This document shows, piece by piece, positions 25,987 to 33,644 of a stretch of 64,000 nt of DNA. Location: assembly GCA_965662265.1 (NCBI GenBank), contig CBFIGX010000003.1, forward strand, positions 142,322 to 206,321. The letters are read 5' to 3'. Source of the DNA: CBFIGX01 sp965662265. GTDB lineage: Bacteria; Bacteroidota; Bacteroidia; Flavobacteriales; UBA7430. A program made the translations under genes and the position numbers. Under the pieces are notes generated by a model, which was not told the DNA's origin, did no database searches, and saw only the letters and a program-made list of their open reading frames with translations. Each line of letters starts with the position of its first letter. Positions within the stretch are counted from its first letter, which is position 1.

Positions 25987-27549
25987 ATGGCAGGAGGAAG
26001 ATTATCACCAAGGCAAAAAATGATCAACATGATGTATCTCGTGTTGACAGCACTTTTAGCCTTAAACGTATCTAAAGATATACTAAAAGCTTTTCAAAAA
26101 GTTGAGGCTTCTTTAGGTACTGCTGTAGAAAACATTGCGCAGCAAAATGACTTAGTTTATGCAGAGTTTACCAAAGCAGCAGAGAATAACCCAGCTAAAG
26201 TAATGCAGTGGAAGGATATCGCTTTTGATATTAAAGAAGATGCTGATTTCTTGAAAGATTACATTACCGAGCTAAAGGATTCTCTTATTGTTAAAACAGG
26301 AGGCTATGATGAGGAAGGGAATTTAGTTGGTATGGACAACCTAGAAAAAGTTGCCAACGAAATGTTAATGAAGCCTCAGAAGGGAGCAAAGCTTAAAGCA
26401 GAAGTAGAAAAGTATAGAGATAATTTATTAGCTATCCCTGTAATCAGTGAAAACGAAGAGTTGAGTTCTTTAATAAAAACATCTTTCAATACAGATGATA
26501 TCGTAACTACAAAAAGTACCTACTCTTGGGAAAAAGATAAATTTGACCATTATCCACTAATTGCTGTTCTTACTTTTTTAAGACAGATACAAGGTGATGT
26601 TGTAAGTATTGAATCTAAAGCTGTAAATTATCTTCGTTCAAATATTGGAGCTGATGATATGAAGTTTTCTACGGTAAAAGCACAAGTTATTTCACCGAAG
26701 AACTACGTTATGGAAGGCGATAGTTTTAAAGCATCAATTTCTATTGCTGCATACGATGATTCTCAATCTCCTACGATTCTTGTTACAGATGTATTTATAG
26801 GAGATACGCTTCCTGACTTTTCCCAGGCAGATACCGTCTTTAATGTTTTAGACGGGAAAGGAATGTATTCTATTCCAGCTAGAGGAATTGGTACTCAGAA
26901 AAAAGCGGCTAAAATTCAGTTAGCTACAGAAGAAGGTGTCAAAGAGTATCAAGAGATCTTTGAATTCCAGGTTGCTAAGCCTATGGCAGTGGTGTCACCT
27001 ACTAAGATGAACGTATTCTACAGAGGTGTGCCTAATCCAATTGAGGTGTCTGTGCCAGGTTTCTCTCCTGAAGACCTCCAAGTGTCTGGTAGCAACGTTA
27101 CACTTAAAAGAATAAAGCCAGGTCAGTATGAGGCATCCGTAAGCAAAAAAGCTAAAGGTACTGCCAAGATTACTGTTAAAGCCAATGGTCGTACTATTGG
27201 AAAACCAATAGAATTTCGTTTAAAAAGAATACCTTCCCCAACCGCAAGTATAAATGGTAAAAAGGAAGGAACAATGTCTAAAGGAAAATTAAGTAAAGCA
27301 CAAGGTATTTTGGCTTCTTTACCTCAATTTCCATTTGACCTTAAATACAAAGTAGAATCGTTTGACGTTCGTCTAAAAGATGGAGAGTATACCAAAACGA
27401 TAAAAGTAAAGGGTAATAAGTTTACAACTGAAGTAAAAGAAAAGATTGTTAAACTTAAACCAGGTTCTGATATTTCGTTTACAAACATAAAGGCCAAAGG
27501 CCCTGATGGGCGTAAACAATGTGGGGCAATAATTTTGACAGTACAGTAA
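25987..27549 (+). CDS. gldM: T9SS motor/stalk protein GldM (PorM)
   Basis: 520 aa. The N-terminus MAGGRLSPRQKMINMMYLVLTALLALNVS contains the single membrane helix (read in two parts: RQKMINMMYLVLTALLALN) and is diagnostic of GldM. A long periplasmic part follows (helical domain about 30-220, then beta domains to 520), which in the known structure spans the periplasm to contact the GldK/GldN ring. Expected length and expected place after gldL. Confidence 0.97.
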   Translation: MAGGRLSPRQKMINMMYLVLTALLALNVSKDILKAFQKVEASLGTAVENIAQQNDLVYAEFTKAAENNPAKVMQWKDIAFDIKEDADFLKDYITELKDSLIVKTGGYDEEGNLVGMDNLEKVANEMLMKPQKGAKLKAEVEKYRDNLLAIPVISENEELSSLIKTSFNTDDIVTTKSTYSWEKDKFDHYPLIAVLTFLRQIQGDVVSIESKAVNYLRSNIGADDMKFSTVKAQVISPKNYVMEGDSFKASISIAAYDDSQSPTILVTDVFIGDTLPDFSQADTVFNVLDGKGMYSIPARGIGTQKKAAKIQLATEEGVKEYQEIFEFQVAKPMAVVSPTKMNVFYRGVPNPIEVSVPGFSPEDLQVSGSNVTLKRIKPGQYEASVSKKAKGTAKITVKANGRTIGKPIEFRLKRIPSPTASINGKKEGTMSKGKLSKAQGILASLPQFPFDLKYKVESFDVRLKDGEYTKTIKVKGNKFTTEVKEKIVKLKPGSDISFTNIKAKGPDGRKQCGAIILTVQ

Positions 27550-27568
27550 TTTTTAACACAAAGCGATC

Positions 27569-28447
27569 ATGAAAATATTTAAGATTGCCTTAACAGGTTT
27601 AGCACTTTTAGTAAGCTCGTCGTTATTTGCACAAGTAAATGTATTGGAGTATAATCCAAAGCCATCAGCAAAAGACGGTCATGCATTTGTTAGACATCAC
27701 AATTACCAAAACAGAGTATTAGAATATCCTTTCGTTAGAGAAGACGATATCTTGTGGTCTAAAACTTATTTGCAAAGAATTGATTTAAGACAAAAGAGGA
27801 ACCATCCTTTATATTACCCTACCTATCCAGTTAAAATAGGTGGAGGTGAATTTCGTATGAATCTTGCGGATAATCTTTTAAAGGCTGTTATGGAAGATCA
27901 AACCTTGACGGCTTACGACTCAGAATATTTTGATGAAGTTGTTACCAAAGAAAAAATCAATAAAATGTTATTTTCGATAGATACCATCGAATATGAAGAT
28001 ATTGATTCAGGAGAGCTAATTTCAGAACTTGATACCGTTAAGGTTGAAAGTAAAGATATTAAAGAATATGTCATAATCGAAGATCGTTTCTTCGATAAGA
28101 AAAGATCTGTTATAGATGTGCGAATATTAGGTCTTTGTCCTGTTGCCGAAATCATGAATAAAGAGACTTTAGAAATGGAGAAAGTTAAATTATTTTGGGT
28201 TTGGTTTCCTGAGGCGCGTCAGATTTTAGCAAATGCTACAGTTTATAACACACAAAACAGAGCGGAAAGAATGACTTATGATGAGTATCTTCACAAACGT
28301 TTATTTGCTAGTGTTATCACGAAGGAAACTAACCTTTACGATCGCGCAATATTTGAATACAAAAAAGATAGAATGCAACAGCTCCTAGAGGCTGACCGGA
28401 TTAAGAATGATATTCGTAATATGGAATCAGATCTTTGGGAATATTAA
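27569..28447 (+). CDS. gldN: T9SS ring protein GldN (PorN)
   Basis: 292-aa periplasmic protein forming the outer-membrane-associated ring with GldK. Signal peptide about residues 1-21 (ends SSLFAQ). Typical GldN segments include the DDILWSKTYLQRIDLRQKRN region, MLFSIDTIEYEDIDSGE, and FWVWFPEARQILANATVYN, followed by a charged helical tail. Followed 16-40 bases later by a clear terminator, so it ends the T9SS transcript. Confidence 0.95.
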   Translation: MKIFKIALTGLALLVSSSLFAQVNVLEYNPKPSAKDGHAFVRHHNYQNRVLEYPFVREDDILWSKTYLQRIDLRQKRNHPLYYPTYPVKIGGGEFRMNLADNLLKAVMEDQTLTAYDSEYFDEVVTKEKINKMLFSIDTIEYEDIDSGELISELDTVKVESKDIKEYVIIEDRFFDKKRSVIDVRILGLCPVAEIMNKETLEMEKVKLFWVWFPEARQILANATVYNTQNRAERMTYDEYLHKRLFASVITKETNLYDRAIFEYKKDRMQQLLEADRIKNDIRNMESDLWEY

Positions 28448-28462
28448 CCTTACCGAATCTCT

Positions 28463-28488
28463 AAAAGCTCCCATTGGGAGCTTTTTTT
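28463..28488 (+). terminator. Rho-independent terminator after gldN
   Basis: AAAGCTCCC / GGGAGCTTT stem with a 3-nt ATT loop and a run of seven T, starting about 15 bases after the gldN stop. It ends 4 bases before the ATG at 28492 of the next gene, so that gene must be expressed by read-through or by an unseen promoter. Confidence 0.9.
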
Positions 28489-28491
28489 AAT

Positions 28492-29550
28492 ATGAATAAG
28501 TTCGATTACATAATAGTAGGTCAGGGCCTTGCAGGAACAGTACTTATTTATAAATTATTACAATTAGGAAAAAGTGTATGTCTAATAGACAGGGAGCACA
28601 TGTCAGCTGCATCTATGGTTGCGTTGGGCGCATACAACCCGATGGTTTTAAGAAGATTTACACCTTGTTGGAACGTAGAATATCAACTTCCTGATCTCTA
28701 CGATTTTATCAAATCTTTCGAGAATACGTTTCATTGTACCATCCATCAACCATTCAAGTTATTGCGAAAATTTATCTCTATAGAAGAGCAAAATCTATGG
28801 CTTGAAAAATCAGAAGGAATGCGTCTAAAACCCTATATGAACTCTAGTTTTGTTGAAAATAATTACAAGCACTTAAAAGCAGATTTAGGTTTTGGCGAGG
28901 TAACTAACTCTGGGCGTGTTTTTTTGCCTTTAATGATTTCTACACTAAGATCACATCTTAAAGAACATTCCATAGTAATTGACGATATTTTTTCTTTTGC
29001 GGATTTAGATTTGACTCATAATAAAGTTAGGTATAAAAATATAGAAGCTGATAATATTGTGTTTTGTGAAGGTCATAGAATGACTAAAAACCCTTATTTC
29101 AACTATCTACCTCTTCATACAACAAAAGGAGAGCTCCTTACTGTTAAGTTGAAAAATACCCAAGTTGAAGAGCTCATTAAAAGTGGTGTTTATTTAATGC
29201 CACTAGGAAATGATCTTTACAGAGTAGCAGCTACATTTAACAATGGGGTAAACGATGAACTTTGTACTGTAGAAGGTAAAAATGAGTTGCTTTTAAAACT
29301 CTCTAAACTCGTTGATGAATGCCCAGAGGTTGTAAACCACCAAGCAGGTATCAGACCAACAGTTAAAGATAGAAGAGCTTTAATAGGTGTACACCCTGAG
29401 CATTCTAAGATGTTTGTTTTTAATGGGCTTGGCACCAGAGGAATATTATTGGCACCATATTTAGCGAAACAATTAATTTCATTTATTGAAGATCAAGTAT
29501 CTATTGATCCAGAAGTTAACATTAAGAGGTTTGAAGCCATGCATTCATGA
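28492..29550 (+). CDS. FAD-dependent amine/glycine oxidase-like oxidoreductase (DAO family)
   Basis: About 352 aa. The N-terminal FAD-binding Rossmann motif is YIIVGQGLAGTVLIYKLL with an acidic end of strand 2 (LIDRE), followed by SAASMVALGAYNP, and near the C-terminus NHQAGIRPTVKDRRALIG and FNGLGTRGILLAPYLA, the ATP-like FAD contacts seen in glycine oxidase, ThiO and the MnmC C-terminal domain. Substrate unknown. The ATG at 28492 is preferred; an earlier in-frame codon (28474) lies inside the gldN terminator. The stop overlaps the next start (ATGA), suggesting coupling to the ABC-F gene. Confidence 0.85.
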   Translation: MNKFDYIIVGQGLAGTVLIYKLLQLGKSVCLIDREHMSAASMVALGAYNPMVLRRFTPCWNVEYQLPDLYDFIKSFENTFHCTIHQPFKLLRKFISIEEQNLWLEKSEGMRLKPYMNSSFVENNYKHLKADLGFGEVTNSGRVFLPLMISTLRSHLKEHSIVIDDIFSFADLDLTHNKVRYKNIEADNIVFCEGHRMTKNPYFNYLPLHTTKGELLTVKLKNTQVEELIKSGVYLMPLGNDLYRVAATFNNGVNDELCTVEGKNELLLKLSKLVDECPEVVNHQAGIRPTVKDRRALIGVHPEHSKMFVFNGLGTRGILLAPYLAKQLISFIEDQVSIDPEVNIKRFEAMHS

Positions 29551-31478
29551 TAAGTTTACAAGATATAGGCGTACAGTTTGGGGGTGATTTGCTGTTTAGC
29601 GAATTGAGCTTTATGTTAAATAAAGGAGACAGAGTTGGTCTTGTTGGTAAAAATGGGGCTGGAAAGTCAACCTTATTAAAACTAATATACCACCAAACTG
29701 GATTTAGTACTGGTAATATAAGTGTTCAAAAAGAAAAAAGAATAGGATATTTATCTCAAGATATTGATTTTGAGTCTGGCAATACGGTTGTTGAAGAAGC
29801 CGAAAAAGCATTTGTAGAAATTAATCGTCTTCAATCTAATTTAGCAGCCATTCAGATAGAACTGAATCAGCGTACAGATTATGAGTCTGAGTACTATCTT
29901 GAATTAATTAATAAAAGCGTTGCTTACGAAGATGAACTTACCATTCTGGGTGCATATTCACTTCATGCTAATATCGAAAAAGTACTTTATGGGCTAGGTT
30001 TTAAAAATGAAGATTTAAGTAAGAAAACGGAAACATTTAGTGGTGGATGGAGGATGCGTATTGAGCTGGCAAAAGTACTTTTAAGCAAGCCTGATGTGTT
30101 ATTACTTGATGAGCCTACCAATCATTTAGATATAGAGTCAATTGTTTGGTTAGAACAATTTTTAAAAAATTATACAGGAGCTATTCTTTTAGTCTCTCAC
30201 GACAAAACATTCTTAGATCAAGTGTCTAACAGAACGATAGAGATTGCTAATCATCAGATATACGATTATAAAGCACCATATAGTAAATACCTAATTTTGC
30301 GAAAAGAGCGTATTGAACAACAATTAGCAGTGTATAAAAATCAAGAAAAAGAAATAAAGCATACGCAAAAATTAATCGATAAGTTTAGATATAAAGCCAA
30401 TAAGGCCGCATTTGCACAAAGTCTTATAAAGAAGCTTGAGCGAATGGATAAGGTTGAAGTTGATACTATGTCTGTAAAGAAAATGGCCTTTACTTTTCCA
30501 GAATCAGATCCTTCTGGTAAAGTTGTGCTTGAGATGTCACAGCTTTCTAAATCGTATGAGGAAAAATTAGTTTTAAATAACGTAGAGCTTCAAATAAATA
30601 GAGGAGATAGATACGCATTGGTGGGGCAAAATGGTCAGGGTAAATCTACGTTAATTAAGTGCATTGCGAAACAAGTTAGTTTTCAAGGGACAATAGAGTT
30701 GGGTCATCGTGTTCAAATGAGCTATTTTGCTCAAAATCAAGCAGAGTTGTTAGATCCTGAACAATCTGTATTAGAACTCATAGAGCGTTCAGCCGACGAC
30801 ACACTCCGCCCTAGGTCAAGAGATATGTTGGGTTCTTTTTTGTTTAGTAATGACGATGTAGATAAAAAGATTAAAGTGCTTTCTGGTGGAGAACGTTCTC
30901 GTCTTGCACTATGTGAAATGTTACTTCAGAGTTCAAACTTATTAATTCTTGATGAACCAACAAATCATCTTGATATTAATTCAAAAGAAGTATTAAAAGA
31001 AGCCTTGAAATCTTACAAAGGAACCTTGTTAATAGTGTCTCACGACAGAGATTTTCTCGATGGATTAACCAATATGGTCTTAGAGTTTAAAGATGGTTTG
31101 GTTAAACCTCATATTGGATCAGTGTCTGAGTATCTTAATTATCGTAAGATTGAGTCGATGCGGGACTTGGAAAAGAAAACCAATATTGTTAAGGTGTCTC
31201 AACCTAAACAATTAGATAAATACGCTAGGAAAGCGCTAGAGAAGTCCATAAAAAAATGTAGCAATCAACTTTCTAAAATAGTAAGGAAAATAAAAGAACT
31301 AGAGAGTAATATCGCTGCATCAGATTTAAAATTATCAAATCCTGTAGAGTTTGAAAAATTAATGGATGACCATGATTTTTTTAAGTCGTACGAGGATTCC
31401 AAAGACATGTTAGATAAGGCAATGGAAGAATGGGCAGTACTAGAAGACGAATTAGAGCAATTAATGTCACAAAGGTAA
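29547..31478 (+). CDS. ABC-F family ATPase (Uup/EttA-like translation factor)
   Basis: 643-aa soluble protein with two fused nucleotide-binding domains and no membrane part. First Walker A GKNGAGKS (about 35-42) with signature FSGGWRMR; second GQNGQGKS (about 359-366) with LSGGERSR; both have LLLDEPTNHLD-type Walker B segments and SHDKTFLD / SHDRDFLD switches. The linker between domains is helical and Lys-rich (P-site tRNA interaction motif in ABC-F), and a C-terminal coiled coil (about 565-640) resembles that of Uup. A ribosome role is inferred from the family. It overlaps the convergent gene at 31467 by 12 bases. Confidence 0.94.
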   Translation: MISLQDIGVQFGGDLLFSELSFMLNKGDRVGLVGKNGAGKSTLLKLIYHQTGFSTGNISVQKEKRIGYLSQDIDFESGNTVVEEAEKAFVEINRLQSNLAAIQIELNQRTDYESEYYLELINKSVAYEDELTILGAYSLHANIEKVLYGLGFKNEDLSKKTETFSGGWRMRIELAKVLLSKPDVLLLDEPTNHLDIESIVWLEQFLKNYTGAILLVSHDKTFLDQVSNRTIEIANHQIYDYKAPYSKYLILRKERIEQQLAVYKNQEKEIKHTQKLIDKFRYKANKAAFAQSLIKKLERMDKVEVDTMSVKKMAFTFPESDPSGKVVLEMSQLSKSYEEKLVLNNVELQINRGDRYALVGQNGQGKSTLIKCIAKQVSFQGTIELGHRVQMSYFAQNQAELLDPEQSVLELIERSADDTLRPRSRDMLGSFLFSNDDVDKKIKVLSGGERSRLALCEMLLQSSNLLILDEPTNHLDINSKEVLKEALKSYKGTLLIVSHDRDFLDGLTNMVLEFKDGLVKPHIGSVSEYLNYRKIESMRDLEKKTNIVKVSQPKQLDKYARKALEKSIKKCSNQLSKIVRKIKELESNIAASDLKLSNPVEFEKLMDDHDFFKSYEDSKDMLDKAMEEWAVLEDELEQLMSQR

Positions 31479-33644
31479 TATCACTAATTTACTGGAATGT
31501 CGTCTTTTTTTATGCTTGATAATCAATGAATAAGCGCCTGGCTTAATACCGTTTAAGCTTATTTGCTTAGCTAAATTTGTGTGTTCTAAAACAGTCCGCC
31601 CCATATTATCTATTAATGATAACTCATAATGATCATTTGAATTGAGATTGATGTTAATATGGTTTGATGCTGGATTAGGTGTAACTAGATTTTTGTAATC
31701 AAAATTTACGATAGACATGTCGGTGATATTATAAATTGCTGTTCCGTAACAGTTATTGTCTAGATCATATACCTCCAACATATAGGTGCCATTTTGATCT
31801 ACCAAGAGGCTTTTGTCTGTTTCTCCATCAATTATCTCATTATTATAGTACCACTGATATGTAATGTTTAGGTTGGAAGAACTAGATAGTGAGTTAGATT
31901 CATTATTATAATTAATATCGATGTCAACATATTCACATAAACCTTCATCTGTAGCATCTGAATTATAGTTACAAGCATCGATATCTGTACAGCCAATTAT
32001 TTCTAGCTCATCACAAACGCCATCTTGGTCTGTGTCGTTAATACACTCATTATCACAGTTGTAATAGTTTGCAGCGTATGTACACCCTTCATTTTCAGTG
32101 GCTTCTGCATCAAAGTTACAGGCAGTTACATCTGTACATCCTAGTACTTCTAATTCATCGCATGTACCATCACCATCACTATCATTTAAACAATTAAGAG
32201 TGCAGTCATAATACATTTGTTCGTATGTACATTCACCGTTATCAGTCGCCATCGGATTATAATTGCATGCTACAGGGTCTAAACACCCTATTTCTTCTAG
32301 TTCATCGCAAATGTTATCTCCGTCACTATCATTTGTACACGTAGAGTCACAGTTGTAATAGCTTTCAGGGTAGATGCAAGACAATGATGGGTCTGTAGCT
32401 AATATATCAAAGTTGCAAGCCATATTATCCATACAGCCTATAATTTCGTATATATTACATACACCGTCACCATCACTATCTTGGGTGCATTCTCCATCAC
32501 AATTATATCCCACTTCTGGATATTCACAACTTCCGTCGTTGTTGTTTGCTATTGGGTTAAAATTGCAAGCGTTACTGTAGGTGCACCCCATTATAATACA
32601 TGATCCGTCATCACTAGTAGATAGAGCGTTAAAGTTTTCAGCAAGGGGATTGGTGCAGCCTAGAATTTCATCCGCATCACAAATACCATCAAAATCAGTG
32701 TCAATAAAGTCACATGAATAATCGTTCGTATTGGCAAGTTCATTGTAATTACATGCATTCGGATCTGTGCACCCTAATACAACTTCAGTAACACAGGTTC
32801 CATTATCTACATTTGCTTGTGAATTAAACTCTGTATAATTAGGGTCAGTACAACCAGTAACAATAAGTTCTACACATAAGGAGTTGTCCGAGACGTTAAC
32901 ATCAGGACTATATTCTAAATAGTTCTCGTTAGTACATCCTTTCGTAATAAGAGTCATACAAGAACCGTCATCGACATTTGGATTTAAGTAGTTTTCGTCG
33001 ATAATTATTTCATACAAGCCTATAGATATCTCTACATAATTAAAATACTCTAAATAGTCATTATCCGTGCATCCTTCTATTACTGCGCTTAGGCAAGAAC
33101 CGTCATCAAGGTTGGCTTGTGGGTCAAACTCTAAAAAACTATTATCTGTACAACCACTAATAATTAGATTCTCGCAAGAGCCGTCATCTATAGTCGCATC
33201 TTCATTATATTCAAAGTAATTAGAATCTGTACACCCTTCAATATCTATATTTTCAATAGTAAAAGAACTGCCAGTTTCATAACCCCAGTCTCCTTCATCA
33301 TAGAATATTTGTATGCCTTCTAGTAAGAGTGTTACAGAACCATCGTCGTCTCCCCAGCCCCAATCTAGGAGTCCATCACCGTAACTATCAGACATTGTAA
33401 AATTGTATTCTCCAGGGTCAAGGCAAAATATAAACTGTTCTGTGTCGAAGTTATTACTGTTGGCAAAGCTTTGTTCGGATATAACTTGTGAACTTGAGCT
33501 TAACTCAAATGATATTTCGTAACTATAATCGGCAAATTGAATCTCTATAACTAATTCAGATTGGTTGTTAAGACATTGCGCGAACAATATATGTCCATGA
33601 ACTAAAAAACACAAAAAAAATAGTAGAGCCCTAAATCTCATCAT
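31467..33644 (-). CDS. Secreted GCTD-repeat protein with T9SS C-terminal sorting domain
   Basis: 725 aa; signal peptide about 1-23. Residues about 30-135 resemble a surface domain with a DSYGDGLLDWGWGDDDGS loop. Residues 137 to about 565 hold 12 repeats beginning GC(T/M/L)(D/N/Y): the first seven are about 25-45 residues (pattern GCTDxNYxEYxxxAxxDDGSC), the last five mostly about 49 because each gains a Cys- and Asp-rich D-x-DGDGxCDELE piece like thrombospondin type 3 calcium-binding repeats. An Ig-like stretch follows (TYQWYYNNEIIDG), and the last ~75 residues are a Por tail: TPNPASNHI, YELSLIDNMGRTVLEH, LNGIKPGAYSLIIKH. Predicted exported by the T9SS encoded upstream. Its ATG overlaps the stop of the gene at 33641 by 4 bases. 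Confidence 0.88.
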   Translation of the reverse strand: MMRFRALLFFLCFLVHGHILFAQCLNNQSELVIEIQFADYSYEISFELSSSSQVISEQSFANSNNFDTEQFIFCLDPGEYNFTMSDSYGDGLLDWGWGDDDGSVTLLLEGIQIFYDEGDWGYETGSSFTIENIDIEGCTDSNYFEYNEDATIDDGSCENLIISGCTDNSFLEFDPQANLDDGSCLSAVIEGCTDNDYLEYFNYVEISIGLYEIIIDENYLNPNVDDGSCMTLITKGCTNENYLEYSPDVNVSDNSLCVELIVTGCTDPNYTEFNSQANVDNGTCVTEVVLGCTDPNACNYNELANTNDYSCDFIDTDFDGICDADEILGCTNPLAENFNALSTSDDGSCIIMGCTYSNACNFNPIANNNDGSCEYPEVGYNCDGECTQDSDGDGVCNIYEIIGCMDNMACNFDILATDPSLSCIYPESYYNCDSTCTNDSDGDNICDELEEIGCLDPVACNYNPMATDNGECTYEQMYYDCTLNCLNDSDGDGTCDELEVLGCTDVTACNFDAEATENEGCTYAANYYNCDNECINDTDQDGVCDELEIIGCTDIDACNYNSDATDEGLCEYVDIDINYNNESNSLSSSSNLNITYQWYYNNEIIDGETDKSLLVDQNGTYMLEVYDLDNNCYGTAIYNITDMSIVNFDYKNLVTPNPASNHININLNSNDHYELSLIDNMGRTVLEHTNLAKQISLNGIKPGAYSLIIKHKKRRHSSKLVILPL
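31935..33236 (-). repeat. Twelve GCTD-type Cys-rich protein repeats (two size classes)
   Basis: Coding repeats of the 725-aa surface protein. Repeat spacing is about 81 bp in the N-terminal part and about 147 bp in the C-terminal part. The DNA copies have diverged at silent sites, so this is an old protein repeat rather than a recent DNA duplication. Boundaries are approximate. Confidence 0.75.
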
